64,000 nucleotides of DNA, from positions 22,339-86,338 of the forward strand of contig NZ_QJJS01000009.1 in assembly GCF_003201595.1 (NCBI RefSeq). The letters run 5' to 3'. Source of the stretch: Sphaerotilus hippei (GTDB lineage: Bacteria > Pseudomonadota > Gammaproteobacteria > Burkholderiales > Burkholderiaceae_C). Positions within the stretch are counted from its first letter, which is position 1. Each line of letters begins with the position of its first letter. Of the stretch, positions 28,098 to 37,508 are shown one piece after another. The translations under genes and the position numbers were made by a program. The notes below the pieces were generated by a model. The model ran no database searches. It was not told the origin of the DNA and was given only the letters and a program-made list of their open reading frames with translations.

Positions 28098-29668
28098 GGG
28101 GCCTCCTGGGGTGGAAGTCCGGCCTCGCCCGGCCACGCAGGGGGCAGTTCACGCGGCAGGGGCAGCCAGCACTCGAAGCTGCTGCCGCCGTGGCCACGGG
28201 CCCGCAGACGCAGTTCACCGCAGTGGGCCTGCACGATGGCACGACACACAGCCAGCCCGACACCCGCTCCAGTGCCGGGTTGCGGAGCCTCTCCGCGCTC
28301 GAACACCTCGAAGATGCGTTCACGCCAGGCGGGTGGCACCCCAGCGCCACGGTCACGCACAGCCAGCACCAGCCAGGGTCCCCGACCGCATGCCCGGATC
28401 TCCACCGGGGATCCAGGCGGGCTGTACTTGAGCGCGTTGTCGATCAGGTTGTCGAGCAGCTGCGCCATGAGCACGGCTTCGGCGCGTACCAGCGGCAGAT
28501 CGGGATCCAGGCGCGCGCGCACCCGCCGCAAGGGATCGCGTGGTCGCGTACGCCCCAGGGCTGCACCGACGATCTCCTCGACCGACTCCCAGTCCGGCCG
28601 AAGCACGGCCGCCGGACCACCCAGGCGTGCCAGCTGCAGCGTGTTGTCGGTCAGGCGATTCAGCTGCTGCGCCTGCTCGACGATGACCTGGGCCAGCTGT
28701 CGCTGCTGGTGAGGGTCCAGGCGATCCGACTGCTCCAGCAGGGCCGAGGCCGCACCCAGGATGGTCGACAGCGGCGTGCGATGGTCGTGGGCGATCGATG
28801 CGAGCAGGTTGCTGCGCATGGATTGAGCCTGTGCCTGGGCCTGGGCCCGCTGCTGCGCCCGCAGCGCACGATGGCGATGCAGCGCCAGTCCGACCTGGTC
28901 ACACAGCGCCTGGGCATGCAGACGCCAGTGGGACAGGGGTGCTCCGGCATCCGTCCAGGCGATGAGCGCGGCCCCGGCACAGGCACCATGCGCACGCATC
29001 GGCAGATACCAGGCCGACAGGCCCTCGTACCAGCCGGTGCCGGGCCCCATGGCCCGGCCTTCCCGCAGACACAGCCACAGCCCGGCACGCTGGTCCGCAT
29101 CGGGGCTGCCCTGCCATCGGACGGCAGCGTCATCGTTGTTCTTCGGCCAATCTTCGTCACCCAGCATCATCAGCGCCACCCGTCCCCCCGAAGCACCGTC
29201 GAACACGGCCTCGAGCTGAGTACCCAGCAACGGCGCTTCGCCCCGCGGATCATCGGCCTCCCGCAAGCGGCCACCCAGTGCATGCAACTGGCCGATCTGG
29301 TGGGTCGCTTGTTCGGCCAGATCGACCTGCCGGCGCAGGAGTGCCATCAGCGCGGCGATGATCCAGTTGACGGCCAGAAGCACGAGCAGCAGGACCGCAT
29401 CCTGGCGCAGATCGATGGAAAACGTCTGGCGGGGAGGCACGAAGGTCCAGTTGAAGGCCAGCAGCGCCAAGGCGCTGGCCAGCATCGATGCAGGCAGCGG
29501 CCACCACACCGCCGTGACGGCACCGGCGAGCACCAGCAACAGCGCCAGGCTGGGCACGGCCACTTGACCATCCAGAGCGCCCATCACCAGGCCGGCCAGC
29601 AGCCATGCCAGCAGCGGCAACAGCACCCGTGTGCGTGCGGAGGCAAGGCGGGGCAGAAGGATCGACAT
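28094..29668 (-). CDS. KdpD-like sensor histidine kinase lacking the N-terminal KdpD and Usp domains
   Basis: This 524-residue kinase begins directly with the four-helix DUF4118 membrane block of KdpD (about residues 13-110), including the typical FVPPRQTFSIDLRQDAV loop. A GAF-like region (about 145-265), HisKA with His294 in SIAHDHRTPLS, and an ATPase domain ending in VGLAVCRAIVQAHCGEL follow. Normal KdpD has about 390 more N-terminal residues with a nucleotide-binding KdpD domain and a universal-stress-like domain; none of that is present upstream. It is the first gene of the coupled kinase/regulator/kup unit. Confidence 0.88.
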   Translation of the reverse strand: MSILLPRLASARTRVLLPLLAWLLAGLVMGALDGQVAVPSLALLLVLAGAVTAVWWPLPASMLASALALLAFNWTFVPPRQTFSIDLRQDAVLLLVLLAVNWIIAALMALLRRQVDLAEQATHQIGQLHALGGRLREADDPRGEAPLLGTQLEAVFDGASGGRVALMMLGDEDWPKNNDDAAVRWQGSPDADQRAGLWLCLREGRAMGPGTGWYEGLSAWYLPMRAHGACAGAALIAWTDAGAPLSHWRLHAQALCDQVGLALHRHRALRAQQRAQAQAQAQSMRSNLLASIAHDHRTPLSTILGAASALLEQSDRLDPHQQRQLAQVIVEQAQQLNRLTDNTLQLARLGGPAAVLRPDWESVEEIVGAALGRTRPRDPLRRVRARLDPDLPLVRAEAVLMAQLLDNLIDNALKYSPPGSPVEIRACGRGPWLVLAVRDRGAGVPPAWRERIFEVFERGEAPQPGTGAGVGLAVCRAIVQAHCGELRLRARGHGGSSFECWLPLPRELPPAWPGEAGLPPQEAP

Positions 29669-29717
29669 GTGCCCACCATAACAAGGCGGACATCAGGAAC
29701 CCATCAGGACGGCCGGT

Positions 29718-31580
29718 TCAGGGCAGCATGACCCCGGCCTTCGTGATCACCGTCTGGTGCGAATACTCGCTGCGCGCGGGCCGGCCCACCGTGCCCAGCG
29801 ACGTCACGTGGTCGGCGAAGGTCTGGGTGTAGAGCAGGTAGGTGTCCACCCAGGCGCCGGTCGCGTGGATCGGGCCGAGCGTGCCGTAGCCGTCCTTGCC
29901 GGCCGCGACGAAGTCGTTGGTCACCAGCACATAGGTCCTGACCGGGTCGATCGCCGCCCAGGCGCCGGTCGTGCGGTCCTTGACCTGCACCTGGCTGAAC
30001 CGGCTGCCCCGGGCCTGACTCAGGTCCAGGTTCCAGCGCAGGCCGGCCGCATAAGGATGGGAGCCGCCGGACCCGGCCGCATCGAGGTGGTGGGCCACCC
30101 CGTCCTCCAGCGCCGCGACCATCTGCGCCCCGGTGACCTCGACCTCGACCAGCACGTTGCTGAAGGGCAGCAGCGTGAAGGCGGTGTCCATCGTGATCGG
30201 GCCCGCGGGCACGGCGATGCGCACGCCCCCGGCGTTCTGCAGCGCGAAGTGGGCCCGCGGGCTGGCGTTCAGGAAGGCGGCGGCCACGACCTGGGCCGCG
30301 TCGCTGCCCCGGGCCAGCGTGTGGCCGGCCTCGCAGCCGCCGATGCCGCCCGAGCGGGTGCCCGGCTCGCCCGGCACCCGCACCAGGCACAGCGACTCGC
30401 TGGCCGCACCGATCACCCGGTCCTTCTCCGCCGCGACCCGGGCGGTGTAGCCCGACAGCAGCGTCGCCGCCCCGGCGTCCGGCGTCGTCACCCGGAGGCG
30501 CGTGTCGGTCGAGAGCCTGTCGACCAGCGCCGTCCGGGTGGCGGCATCCACGGTGACGAAGGTGCCGCTGCTGTCCTTGCGCTTGAAGCTGTCGCCGATC
30601 ACCAGCGAGGCCTGGCCCGTGCAGCTCGACACCGCGCCCCGGCGGTCGAAGCGGATGTTCATCAGGCCGAAGGCCTTGCCGTACTCCCAGGCCTGGCCGA
30701 TGCAGACGGGGTCGCCGTCCTTGTTCCTCGTCACCGTCGGGTAGGCCCCGGAGCTGCTCAGCCCCAGGTCGGCGAAGCGGCCCAGCAGCGTGTGCGAATC
30801 GGCGCCGATGATCGCGTCCACGTCGCTCAGGCGGGCGGCCATCGCCCGGTCGCGGTCGTGGCCCTGGTGGGTCAGCAGCACGATGTGGCGCACGCCCCGG
30901 GCCTTGAGCTCGTCGATGTACTTCTGTGCGGTCGTGGTCTCGTCGAGGAACTGCGTCGTCGCCAGCGGGCGCGAGGAGTGGGCGGTCTTGCCCGCGACGT
31001 CGATGCCGATGATGCCCACCGGCACGCCGTCGAAGGTCTTCGTGACGTAGGGCTGGACCAGGGACGTGCCGTCCGGGTGGAGCGGCGTGCCGTGGGCGGG
31101 CAGCACGTTGGCGGCGAGCACCGGCGTCTGGCAGCGGCCGGCGTGCAGCTGGTCGATGAAGTCGCGCGTGGCCTGGTCACCGTCGTCGAACTCGTGGTTG
31201 CCGAGCGTGAAGGCATCGAAGCAGATGGTGTTCATCAGCTTCGCGTCGGCCTCGCCCTTGAAGAAGGTGTAGTGGAGCGAACCGGTCAGCGCGTCACCGG
31301 CGTGCAGCTTGAGCAGGTTGCGGCGGCCGGACTGGGCGTTGAACAGCGTCGTCAGGCGGGCGAATCCCCCCAGCTCCACCTGGGTGGCCTGGCCGTCGAG
31401 CGTCAGCTCGACGCCGGAGGTGGCCTCCAGCCGGGAGTGGTGGTCGTTGATGTGGGCGATGTCGAGCTCGATCGCCGGGTAGCGGGCCACGGCCGCCGAC
31501 TCGTCGGTCGAGCCGCAGGCGGCCAGCAGCCCGGCACTCAGCACCGTGGCCGGGCACCACGACAAGACACGTCTGCACAT
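29718..31580 (-). CDS. 5'-nucleotidase/UDP-sugar hydrolase-family lipoprotein
   Basis: The 620-residue protein has a lipoprotein signal ending in SAGLLAAC (Cys22), then a metallophosphoesterase domain with the metal motifs INDHHSR, HAGDALTGS, LGNHEFDDGD and LTHQGHDRD, and a C-terminal 5'-nucleotidase domain (about residues 380-610; VRIAVPAGPITMDTAF, TNDFVAAGKDGY). Enzymes of this family remove phosphate from nucleotides or split UDP-sugars in the periplasm. The ATG was set where the signal peptide begins; the longer frame has no signal-like sequence. It is followed on the same strand after a short gap from dsbD, but a shared transcript is not certain. Confidence 0.9.
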   Translation of the reverse strand: MCRRVLSWCPATVLSAGLLAACGSTDESAAVARYPAIELDIAHINDHHSRLEATSGVELTLDGQATQVELGGFARLTTLFNAQSGRRNLLKLHAGDALTGSLHYTFFKGEADAKLMNTICFDAFTLGNHEFDDGDQATRDFIDQLHAGRCQTPVLAANVLPAHGTPLHPDGTSLVQPYVTKTFDGVPVGIIGIDVAGKTAHSSRPLATTQFLDETTTAQKYIDELKARGVRHIVLLTHQGHDRDRAMAARLSDVDAIIGADSHTLLGRFADLGLSSSGAYPTVTRNKDGDPVCIGQAWEYGKAFGLMNIRFDRRGAVSSCTGQASLVIGDSFKRKDSSGTFVTVDAATRTALVDRLSTDTRLRVTTPDAGAATLLSGYTARVAAEKDRVIGAASESLCLVRVPGEPGTRSGGIGGCEAGHTLARGSDAAQVVAAAFLNASPRAHFALQNAGGVRIAVPAGPITMDTAFTLLPFSNVLVEVEVTGAQMVAALEDGVAHHLDAAGSGGSHPYAAGLRWNLDLSQARGSRFSQVQVKDRTTGAWAAIDPVRTYVLVTNDFVAAGKDGYGTLGPIHATGAWVDTYLLYTQTFADHVTSLGTVGRPARSEYSHQTVITKAGVMLP

Positions 31581-31653
31581 CGTCGGGACCCCCTGTTTCC
31601 GAGACGCCCATGCTGGCGCACCCGGGTGAAACGCGGGTGACAGGCCCGCCGGC

Positions 31654-33600
31654 TCAGAGCCCGGCCGCACCCAGGCTGGCCAGGAACTCGTCGGCATCCT
31701 GGAAGCCGATGACCCGGTGCTCGGCCTGCTCACGCCCCCCGGCGTCGAAGAACAGGATGCCGGGCGGGCCGAACAGGCCGAAGCGCTTGAGCAGCGCGCG
31801 GTCCTGCTCGTCGTTGGCCGTCACGTCGACCTGCAGCAGCACGGCAGCGGCGAGCCGGGCGCGCACCCGCGCGTCGGTAAAGGTGAAACGTTCGTACTCG
31901 ACGCAGGACACGCACCAGTCGGCGTAGAAGTCGAGCATCACCGGCCGGCCGGCGCTGCGCAGCACCTCGTCGAGCTCGGCCGTCGAGCGGATGCGCCGGA
32001 ACGGCAGCGCATGGGCGGCCGGCGCCGCCGTCGCAGAACGCGCCACCCCCAGGTGGGCGAGCGGCTGCAGCAGGTCACGCCCGCCCGACAGCAGCCCCAC
32101 CCACTGCGCCAGCCCGACCAGCGCCAGCAGCAGGCCCAGGCCCTTGCCCAGCCGCGGCCAGAAGCCCGCCGCGGGCGCGAGCGGGTCGAGCAGCCGCAGG
32201 CCGACCGCACACAGCAGCGCCAGGCTGCCCCAGGCCCCCATCACCGCCCAGGTCGGCAGCACGGGGCTGACCATCCAGAGGGCCACGGCCACCAGCAGCA
32301 CGCCGAAGCAGCGCTTGACGCCTTCCATCCAGGCGCCGGCACGCGGCAGCAGCGCGCCGGCCGAGGCGCCCACCAGCACCAGCGGCACGCTCATGCCAGC
32401 GGCCATCGAGAACAGCGCCAGCCCGCCCAGCACGACGTCGCCGGTGCGGCCGATGAACAGCAGCGCACCGGCCAGCGGCGCGGCCACGCACGGCCCGACG
32501 ATCAGCGCGGAGACCCCGCCCATCAGCATCACCGCCCCGAAGCGCCCGCCCGGCAGGCGTGCGCTGCGCTCGCTCAGCCGGGTCTGCAGCGCCGCGGGCA
32601 GCTGCAGCTCGTAGAGGCCGAACATCGACAGCGACAGCGCCAGCAGCAGCAGCGCGAAGGCGCCCAGCACCCAGGCGTTCTGCAGCAGCGCGGCCAGCCC
32701 CTCGCCGGCCAGGCCGGCGGCCACGCCCAGGGCGGTGTAGACCACGGCCATGCCCAGCGAGTAGGCCAGCGACAGCAGCAGCCCGCGCGAACGCGAGGCC
32801 TCACCCCCCTGCCCGACCACGATGGACGACAGGATGGGCAGCATCGGCAGCACGCAGGGCGTGAAGGACAGCAGCAGCCCGGCCAGCAGGAACACCGCCG
32901 CCACCGTCCACAGGCTGCCCGAACCCAGCGCCTGCTCGAAGCCGGCGACGCTGCCGGGCGCCGCTCGGCGCCCCGGCTGCGCCTCAGCCGCCGGCGCGGG
33001 GCCGTCCGCGCGCAGGGCCATGTCCTCGGCGGCCGGGGGCTGCCAGGCCGCGCCCTCGTCGTCGCCCAGCAGGCGCACGCGCCGGATCGCGCCGTCGGCC
33101 ACCTCGACGCGCACGAACTGCTCACGCGGCGAATAACACAGGCCGGCATCGGCGCAGCCCTGGCTGAGCACCTTCAGCCGGAACAGCGCCGGGGCCCGCT
33201 CGACCGGCAGCGGCACCCGCAGCTCGCGGTGGTAGACCTCGAGCTCCTTCTGGAAGGTCTCGTCGTACTTGCGATCGCCGGTGGGCAGGCGCGGCGCGCC
33301 CAGCGTGACGCCGGCCGGTGCGGCGGCGAACTCCAGGCGCTCGCGGTAGAGGTAGTAACCCGGCGCGATCTCCCAGCGCAGCTCGAGGGTGGCGCTGTCG
33401 GCGGCCCGCACGCTGAGCCGGAAGGCATCGTCCGGGCTGAGGAACTCCTCGGCCGCCGACGCCGGCACGGCGACCACGAACATCAGCAGGACCGGCAGCA
33501 GGACCGCGCACAGGCGCCGGCCGGCGGCGAGCAGGCCCCGCCAGCCCGGCGGCCGGGACGACCGCGCGGGGCGATCCCGCGTGCAGCAGGCGCCGCTCAT
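31654..33600 (-). CDS. dsbD: Thiol:disulfide interchange protein DsbD
   Basis: The 648-residue protein passes electrons from cytoplasmic thioredoxin to periplasmic disulfide isomerases and cytochrome c maturation. After a signal sequence it has the periplasmic alpha domain with the redox pair in GCADAGLCYSP, a membrane domain of about eight helices with FTPCVLPMLP and VGPCVAAPL cysteines, and a C-terminal thioredoxin-like gamma domain with CVSC in DWCVSCVEYERFTF. All six catalytic cysteines are present. The start overlaps the stop of the upstream DUF2242 gene (ATGA). Confidence 0.93.
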   Translation of the reverse strand: MSGACCTRDRPARSSRPPGWRGLLAAGRRLCAVLLPVLLMFVVAVPASAAEEFLSPDDAFRLSVRAADSATLELRWEIAPGYYLYRERLEFAAAPAGVTLGAPRLPTGDRKYDETFQKELEVYHRELRVPLPVERAPALFRLKVLSQGCADAGLCYSPREQFVRVEVADGAIRRVRLLGDDEGAAWQPPAAEDMALRADGPAPAAEAQPGRRAAPGSVAGFEQALGSGSLWTVAAVFLLAGLLLSFTPCVLPMLPILSSIVVGQGGEASRSRGLLLSLAYSLGMAVVYTALGVAAGLAGEGLAALLQNAWVLGAFALLLLALSLSMFGLYELQLPAALQTRLSERSARLPGGRFGAVMLMGGVSALIVGPCVAAPLAGALLFIGRTGDVVLGGLALFSMAAGMSVPLVLVGASAGALLPRAGAWMEGVKRCFGVLLVAVALWMVSPVLPTWAVMGAWGSLALLCAVGLRLLDPLAPAAGFWPRLGKGLGLLLALVGLAQWVGLLSGGRDLLQPLAHLGVARSATAAPAAHALPFRRIRSTAELDEVLRSAGRPVMLDFYADWCVSCVEYERFTFTDARVRARLAAAVLLQVDVTANDEQDRALLKRFGLFGPPGILFFDAGGREQAEHRVIGFQDADEFLASLGAAGL

Positions 33601-34268
33601 CGGACCCCCGACGCGGCGGGAGCGACCGGCACCACCACCGGGGCCGGGGCCACCGCCGTGCTGCCGGCCGAGGCCCGCGGCGGACTGAGCGACAGGGCCT
33701 CGTTGTCCGAGGCGTCCTCGAGCTCGCGCAGCGTCAGGTAGCGGTCGACCAGCGTGAAGAAGCGGTCGTAGAAGGCGCCGGCCGGAATGGTCTCGCTGGC
33801 CACCTTGACCAGCGAATCGTCGCTGGAGCTGACCGGCAGCGACACCGAGCCGATCGCGCTGACGCCCAGCGTGGCCGAGTTGTTGCTCTTGCGCAGGCTG
33901 TAGCGGTCCTGCAGCGCGTTGACGAACAGGATGGTCGAGACACCGCTGCGGCTGGCCGGCGTGCAGACCACGTAGAACTGGATCTGCACATGGGCGTCCC
34001 CGCCGGGCTGGAAGCTCTTGCGGCCGTTGACCAGCTCGGGCGTGGCCCGGTCGATCACGTAGCCCTGGCTGAGCAGCGCGCGCCGCGCGGCCTCGCAGGT
34101 GTCGGGCGACGGGGACAGGAAACTGCGCGAGTAGGTGTCCGAGTCGAACGACTCCTGCTGGTAGACCGAAGCCTTGTTGGTCGACGAACAGCCCCCGAGC
34201 ACGGACAGCCCGACGAGGGCCGGCCAGGTCAGGCGGCACAGGGCGGAGCGGAAAAGGCGGAGCGGCAT
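33597..34268 (-). CDS. DUF2242-family lipoprotein
   Basis: A 223-residue lipoprotein with lipobox SVLGGC (Cys27) and a conserved beta-proteobacterial domain of unknown function, seen in YQQESFDSDTYSRSF and QIQFYVVCTPASRSG. It lies directly before dsbD with a four-base overlap, so the two are translated together. The role is unknown; an envelope function is likely from its export signal and partner. Confidence 0.85.
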   Translation of the reverse strand: MPLRLFRSALCRLTWPALVGLSVLGGCSSTNKASVYQQESFDSDTYSRSFLSPSPDTCEAARRALLSQGYVIDRATPELVNGRKSFQPGGDAHVQIQFYVVCTPASRSGVSTILFVNALQDRYSLRKSNNSATLGVSAIGSVSLPVSSSDDSLVKVASETIPAGAFYDRFFTLVDRYLTLRELEDASDNEALSLSPPRASAGSTAVAPAPVVVPVAPAASGVR

Positions 34269-34328
34269 GAAGGATCGGGGCCCAGGGTCACTGCTGGCGT
34301 GGATGGTACCTTCTGGAAGAACTCCCCC

Positions 34329-34400
34329 ATGACCCGACGGATCACAGGCCCCTTCAACCGCGTCGAGGGTGATCTGGAGGTCCGGCTCGTCCTGAAGGCC
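34329..34400 (+). pseudogene. Remnant of regulatory [NiFe]-hydrogenase large subunit N-terminus (HoxC/HupV)
   Basis: An ATG at 34329 opens a frame reading MTRRITGPFNRVEGDLEVRL followed by VLKA, then it runs into the end of the opposite-strand GGDEF/EAL gene. GPFNRVEGDLEV is the hallmark N-terminus of [NiFe] hydrogenase large subunits, with the Glu that lies near the active site. Only about 24 codons remain and none of the Ni-binding cysteines. It has the same strand as the HoxB/HoxA remnants 9 kb to the left, and hoxC normally follows hoxB directly. Confidence 0.75.
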
Positions 34401-34403
34401 GGC

Positions 34404-37400
34404 TCAGGCCGGCACGATGGCCTCGACCGGCATCGATTCGCTCGAGCGCCAGGTCGAGGTCTGCAGCGGGATGCCGGTGGCCAGGCTCAGGCGCAGCAGG
34501 TCGGCCACGCTGTGGCTGTCCTGGGCGCAGGCATAGAGGTAGCCCTGGGCGATGTCGCAGTGGTGATCGGTCAGGAACTGCATCTGCTCGCGCGACTCCA
34601 CGCCCTCGGCCACCACCGGCAGGCCCAGGCCGTGGGCCAGCGCGATGGTGGCGCGCACGATCGCCGCGCCGTTGGGGTCGAGGCTGATGTCCCGCACGAA
34701 GCTCGGATCGATCTTGATCTGGTCGACCCGCAGGTTCTTCAGGTGCGACAGCGAAGAAAAGCCGGTGCCGAAGTCGTCCATCGCCACCTGCACGCCGAGC
34801 GCACGCAACTCGCCCAGCAGGGCGCACAGGTGGCCCAGATCGGCCATCGCGGTCGATTCGGTCACCTCGAGCTTGAGCAGGGCCGCCGGCACGGCGCTGG
34901 TGCGCAGCGCATCGGCCACCACCCGCACCAGGCGCCGGTCCAGGCACTGGCGGGTCGAGACGTTGACCGACACCGGCACCAGCGGCAGGCCCTGGTCGCG
35001 CCAGCGTGCCAGCTGGCCGGTGGCCTCGCGGATCACCCACTCGCCGATCTCCAGGATCAGCCCGTTCTCTTCGGTGGCGGGCAGGAAACGCGCCGGCGAC
35101 CACAGCTCGCCATCGGGCTGGCGCCAGCGCAGCAAGGCCTCCAGGCCGACGAGCTGGCCGCTGCGCAGGTCGACCTGCGGCTGGTAGTGCAGCACGAAGC
35201 TGCGTTCATCCAGACCGTGGCGCAGCCGGGTCTCCAGCGCCAGCCATTCGCGGGTCCAGGCCGGCATCTCGCTGGCGTAGAACTCGTGGCGCTTGCCGCC
35301 GTTGGCCTTGCCGCGGTACATCGCGGTGTCGGCCATCGCCAGCAGGCTGTCGACGCTCGTGCCGTCCTGCGGCGCCATCACGATGCCGATGCTGCAGCCG
35401 CAGGCCACCTCGACCTGATCGATCGCGAATTCGCGCTTCACGCTCTCGATCATCTGTGCCGCGCGCGCCGCCACGGCGTCGCGACCGGACACGCCCTCGA
35501 GCAGGGCGACGAACTCGTCGCCGCCCCAGCGCGCCAGCGTGTCGTGCGGCAGGCAGCACTGCTGCAGGCGCTCGGCCACCACCTTCAGCACGCTGTCGCC
35601 ATGGCGGTGGCCCAGGCTGTCGTTGATGCGCTTGAAATGGTCGAGGTCGATGAACAGCAACGCCACGCCGCCGCCGCCGGCCTGCGCGGCCTGCACCGCT
35701 CGCTGCAGGCGCTCGCTCAGCAGCGCCCGGTTGGGCAGGCCGGTGAGCGCATCGTGGGTGGCTTCATGCTGGAGCCGGTCGGCGGCGCGCCGGGTTTCGG
35801 TGACGTCGCTGAGCGCCAGCACGGCGCCGGTGACCGGATCGTGGCCACGCCAGCGCAGGCCCGCCACGCCGGCGTGGCGCCCGAGCTCACGCTGGCTGGC
35901 GAGGATCGGGCTGGCGATCAGCCGGACCAGCCGCAGGCCCGACGGGCCGTGCAGCCGCAGCGGCGGGCCGACCTCCACCACCCGCTGCTCGTGCAGGCAT
36001 TCGGCCAGCGCCTGCGCGAGGGTGCGGGCGTCGGCCGGATCCCAATCGAGCAGATCCCCCACGGCCTGGCCGCGCCGCACGCCCGGCTCGCACCCGACCA
36101 GCCGTTCGGCGCTCGGGTTCAGGTACTGCACCCGGCCGCCGGTGTCGACCGTGATCACGCTGTCGGTGATCGCCTGCAGGGTGGCGTCGGCCTGGCCACG
36201 TTCGCGCTGCAGGGCCAGGCGGGCGGTGCTGAGGTCGCGCGCCCGGGTCAGCAGCCAGCCGAGCGCCAGGCCCAGGCTCAGCCCGACCGCCGGCACCCAG
36301 ACCGCGAACAGCGCCAGCGCCAGTGCGCTGCCCAGCACGGGCAGCGGCAGCATCCACGGGCTGATGAACCGGCAGCGTCGCCCGCACGCCACCTGCCGCC
36401 CGGCCAGCAGCAGCAGCGGCAGCAGGTTGATCGCGTGGCACCACGGCTCGTCCAGCGGCCGGATCAGGCGGGCCTGCTGCAGGGCCTCGAACACCTGGGC
36501 CTGCCACTGCACGCCGCTCCAGAGCCGGCCCTCGGTCGCCGCCGGCGTGGCGATCGTGTGGCCCAGGCCCTGCGCGGTCACGCCGACCCAGATCACCGCC
36601 CCGCGCAACGCCGGGGCCAGCTGCGGATCGTTGAGCACCTGCACGGCCGACACCTGCCGGACCTCGGTCTGACCGCCCGGCAGCATCACCTCGCGGCCCG
36701 GCCCGCCGACGGCGGCCGGCCAGGGCGCATCCGTCCCCATGCGCGGCTCGGCCCCCCAGGGCGGCAGGTCTTCGGCACGGCGCCCGGCACGTTCGCTGGC
36801 GCGCTGGACACGCGCCAGCACCAGCGGCATGGCCTCCCATGAGCCCGTGCCGAGGCGCTGCTCGAGGTGCAGGCGCCGCACCCGGGCGTCGGCGTCGGGC
36901 TCGAGCCGGGTGTGGCCCAGCCCGGCGGCCGCGCCGGCCAGCGCCGGCAAGGGCAGCAAGGCGCTCAGGTCGAGCGTGGGGCCCAGTCGTGCCGAGCTCA
37001 CCGGCATCACCACCCGGCCGTGGCGGGCCACCGCCGCCGCCAGCGCCGCGTCGCCGGGCTCGGTGCCAGGTTCCGAGAACATCACGTCGTAGCCGATGGC
37101 GGCGCTGCCCGCGTCATGCAGCCGGTCGATCAGGCGGGCATGCACCTCGCGTGGCCAGGGCCAGCGGCCCAGGCTCTGCAGGCTGGCATCGTCGATCGCC
37201 ACGATCACCTGCGGCTGCACCGGGCCGCGGGCGGCCTGCACGCGGGCAGCCGCCTGCATCACGAGGTCGAAGGTGAGCCATTCGGCCCGGTGCAGCAGGG
37301 GGTCGGCCAGGCCGATCACCAGCGCGACCACCGCACTGGCCACGGCCCAGGGCTGCGCGCCTGACCGGGCGTGACCCCGCAGGGCCGTGCCTGCGGCGTG

Positions 37401-37478
37401 CAGGCCGGCACGGGCACGCCCCAGCGCGCGGGCGAGCGGGGAGCGCATCGGGGTGACGCCAGGGTCGGAACGGTCCAT
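34404..37478 (-). CDS. CHASE2-PAS-GGDEF-EAL signalling protein (c-di-GMP turnover)
   Basis: This 1024-residue membrane protein has one N-terminal helix (about 44-62), a large periplasmic CHASE2 sensor (about 65-330), two or three helices (about 335-405), a PAS domain (about 425-545), a GGDEF domain with intact GGDEF near residue 651, and an EAL domain with EAL near 777, DDFGTG and KIDPSF. The RxxD inhibitory site before GGDEF is not seen (PHDTLARW instead). Both activities may exist; which dominates cannot be told. It starts 30 bases after a FecR/LysM protein on the same strand, a common partner for CHASE2 proteins. Confidence 0.92.
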   Translation of the reverse strand: MDRSDPGVTPMRSPLARALGRARAGLHAAGTALRGHARSGAQPWAVASAVVALVIGLADPLLHRAEWLTFDLVMQAAARVQAARGPVQPQVIVAIDDASLQSLGRWPWPREVHARLIDRLHDAGSAAIGYDVMFSEPGTEPGDAALAAAVARHGRVVMPVSSARLGPTLDLSALLPLPALAGAAAGLGHTRLEPDADARVRRLHLEQRLGTGSWEAMPLVLARVQRASERAGRRAEDLPPWGAEPRMGTDAPWPAAVGGPGREVMLPGGQTEVRQVSAVQVLNDPQLAPALRGAVIWVGVTAQGLGHTIATPAATEGRLWSGVQWQAQVFEALQQARLIRPLDEPWCHAINLLPLLLLAGRQVACGRRCRFISPWMLPLPVLGSALALALFAVWVPAVGLSLGLALGWLLTRARDLSTARLALQRERGQADATLQAITDSVITVDTGGRVQYLNPSAERLVGCEPGVRRGQAVGDLLDWDPADARTLAQALAECLHEQRVVEVGPPLRLHGPSGLRLVRLIASPILASQRELGRHAGVAGLRWRGHDPVTGAVLALSDVTETRRAADRLQHEATHDALTGLPNRALLSERLQRAVQAAQAGGGGVALLFIDLDHFKRINDSLGHRHGDSVLKVVAERLQQCCLPHDTLARWGGDEFVALLEGVSGRDAVAARAAQMIESVKREFAIDQVEVACGCSIGIVMAPQDGTSVDSLLAMADTAMYRGKANGGKRHEFYASEMPAWTREWLALETRLRHGLDERSFVLHYQPQVDLRSGQLVGLEALLRWRQPDGELWSPARFLPATEENGLILEIGEWVIREATGQLARWRDQGLPLVPVSVNVSTRQCLDRRLVRVVADALRTSAVPAALLKLEVTESTAMADLGHLCALLGELRALGVQVAMDDFGTGFSSLSHLKNLRVDQIKIDPSFVRDISLDPNGAAIVRATIALAHGLGLPVVAEGVESREQMQFLTDHHCDIAQGYLYACAQDSHSVADLLRLSLATGIPLQTSTWRSSESMPVEAIVPA

Positions 37479-37508
37479 GAAGGATCGGGAGCGGGTGGCG
37501 TGTCGTGC

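Noticed and set aside
34000..36800. Long plus-strand frame continuing the hydrogenase-like fragment
   Set aside because: Beyond 34401 the translation is a shadow of the GGDEF/EAL gene; only the first 24 codons resemble HoxC.
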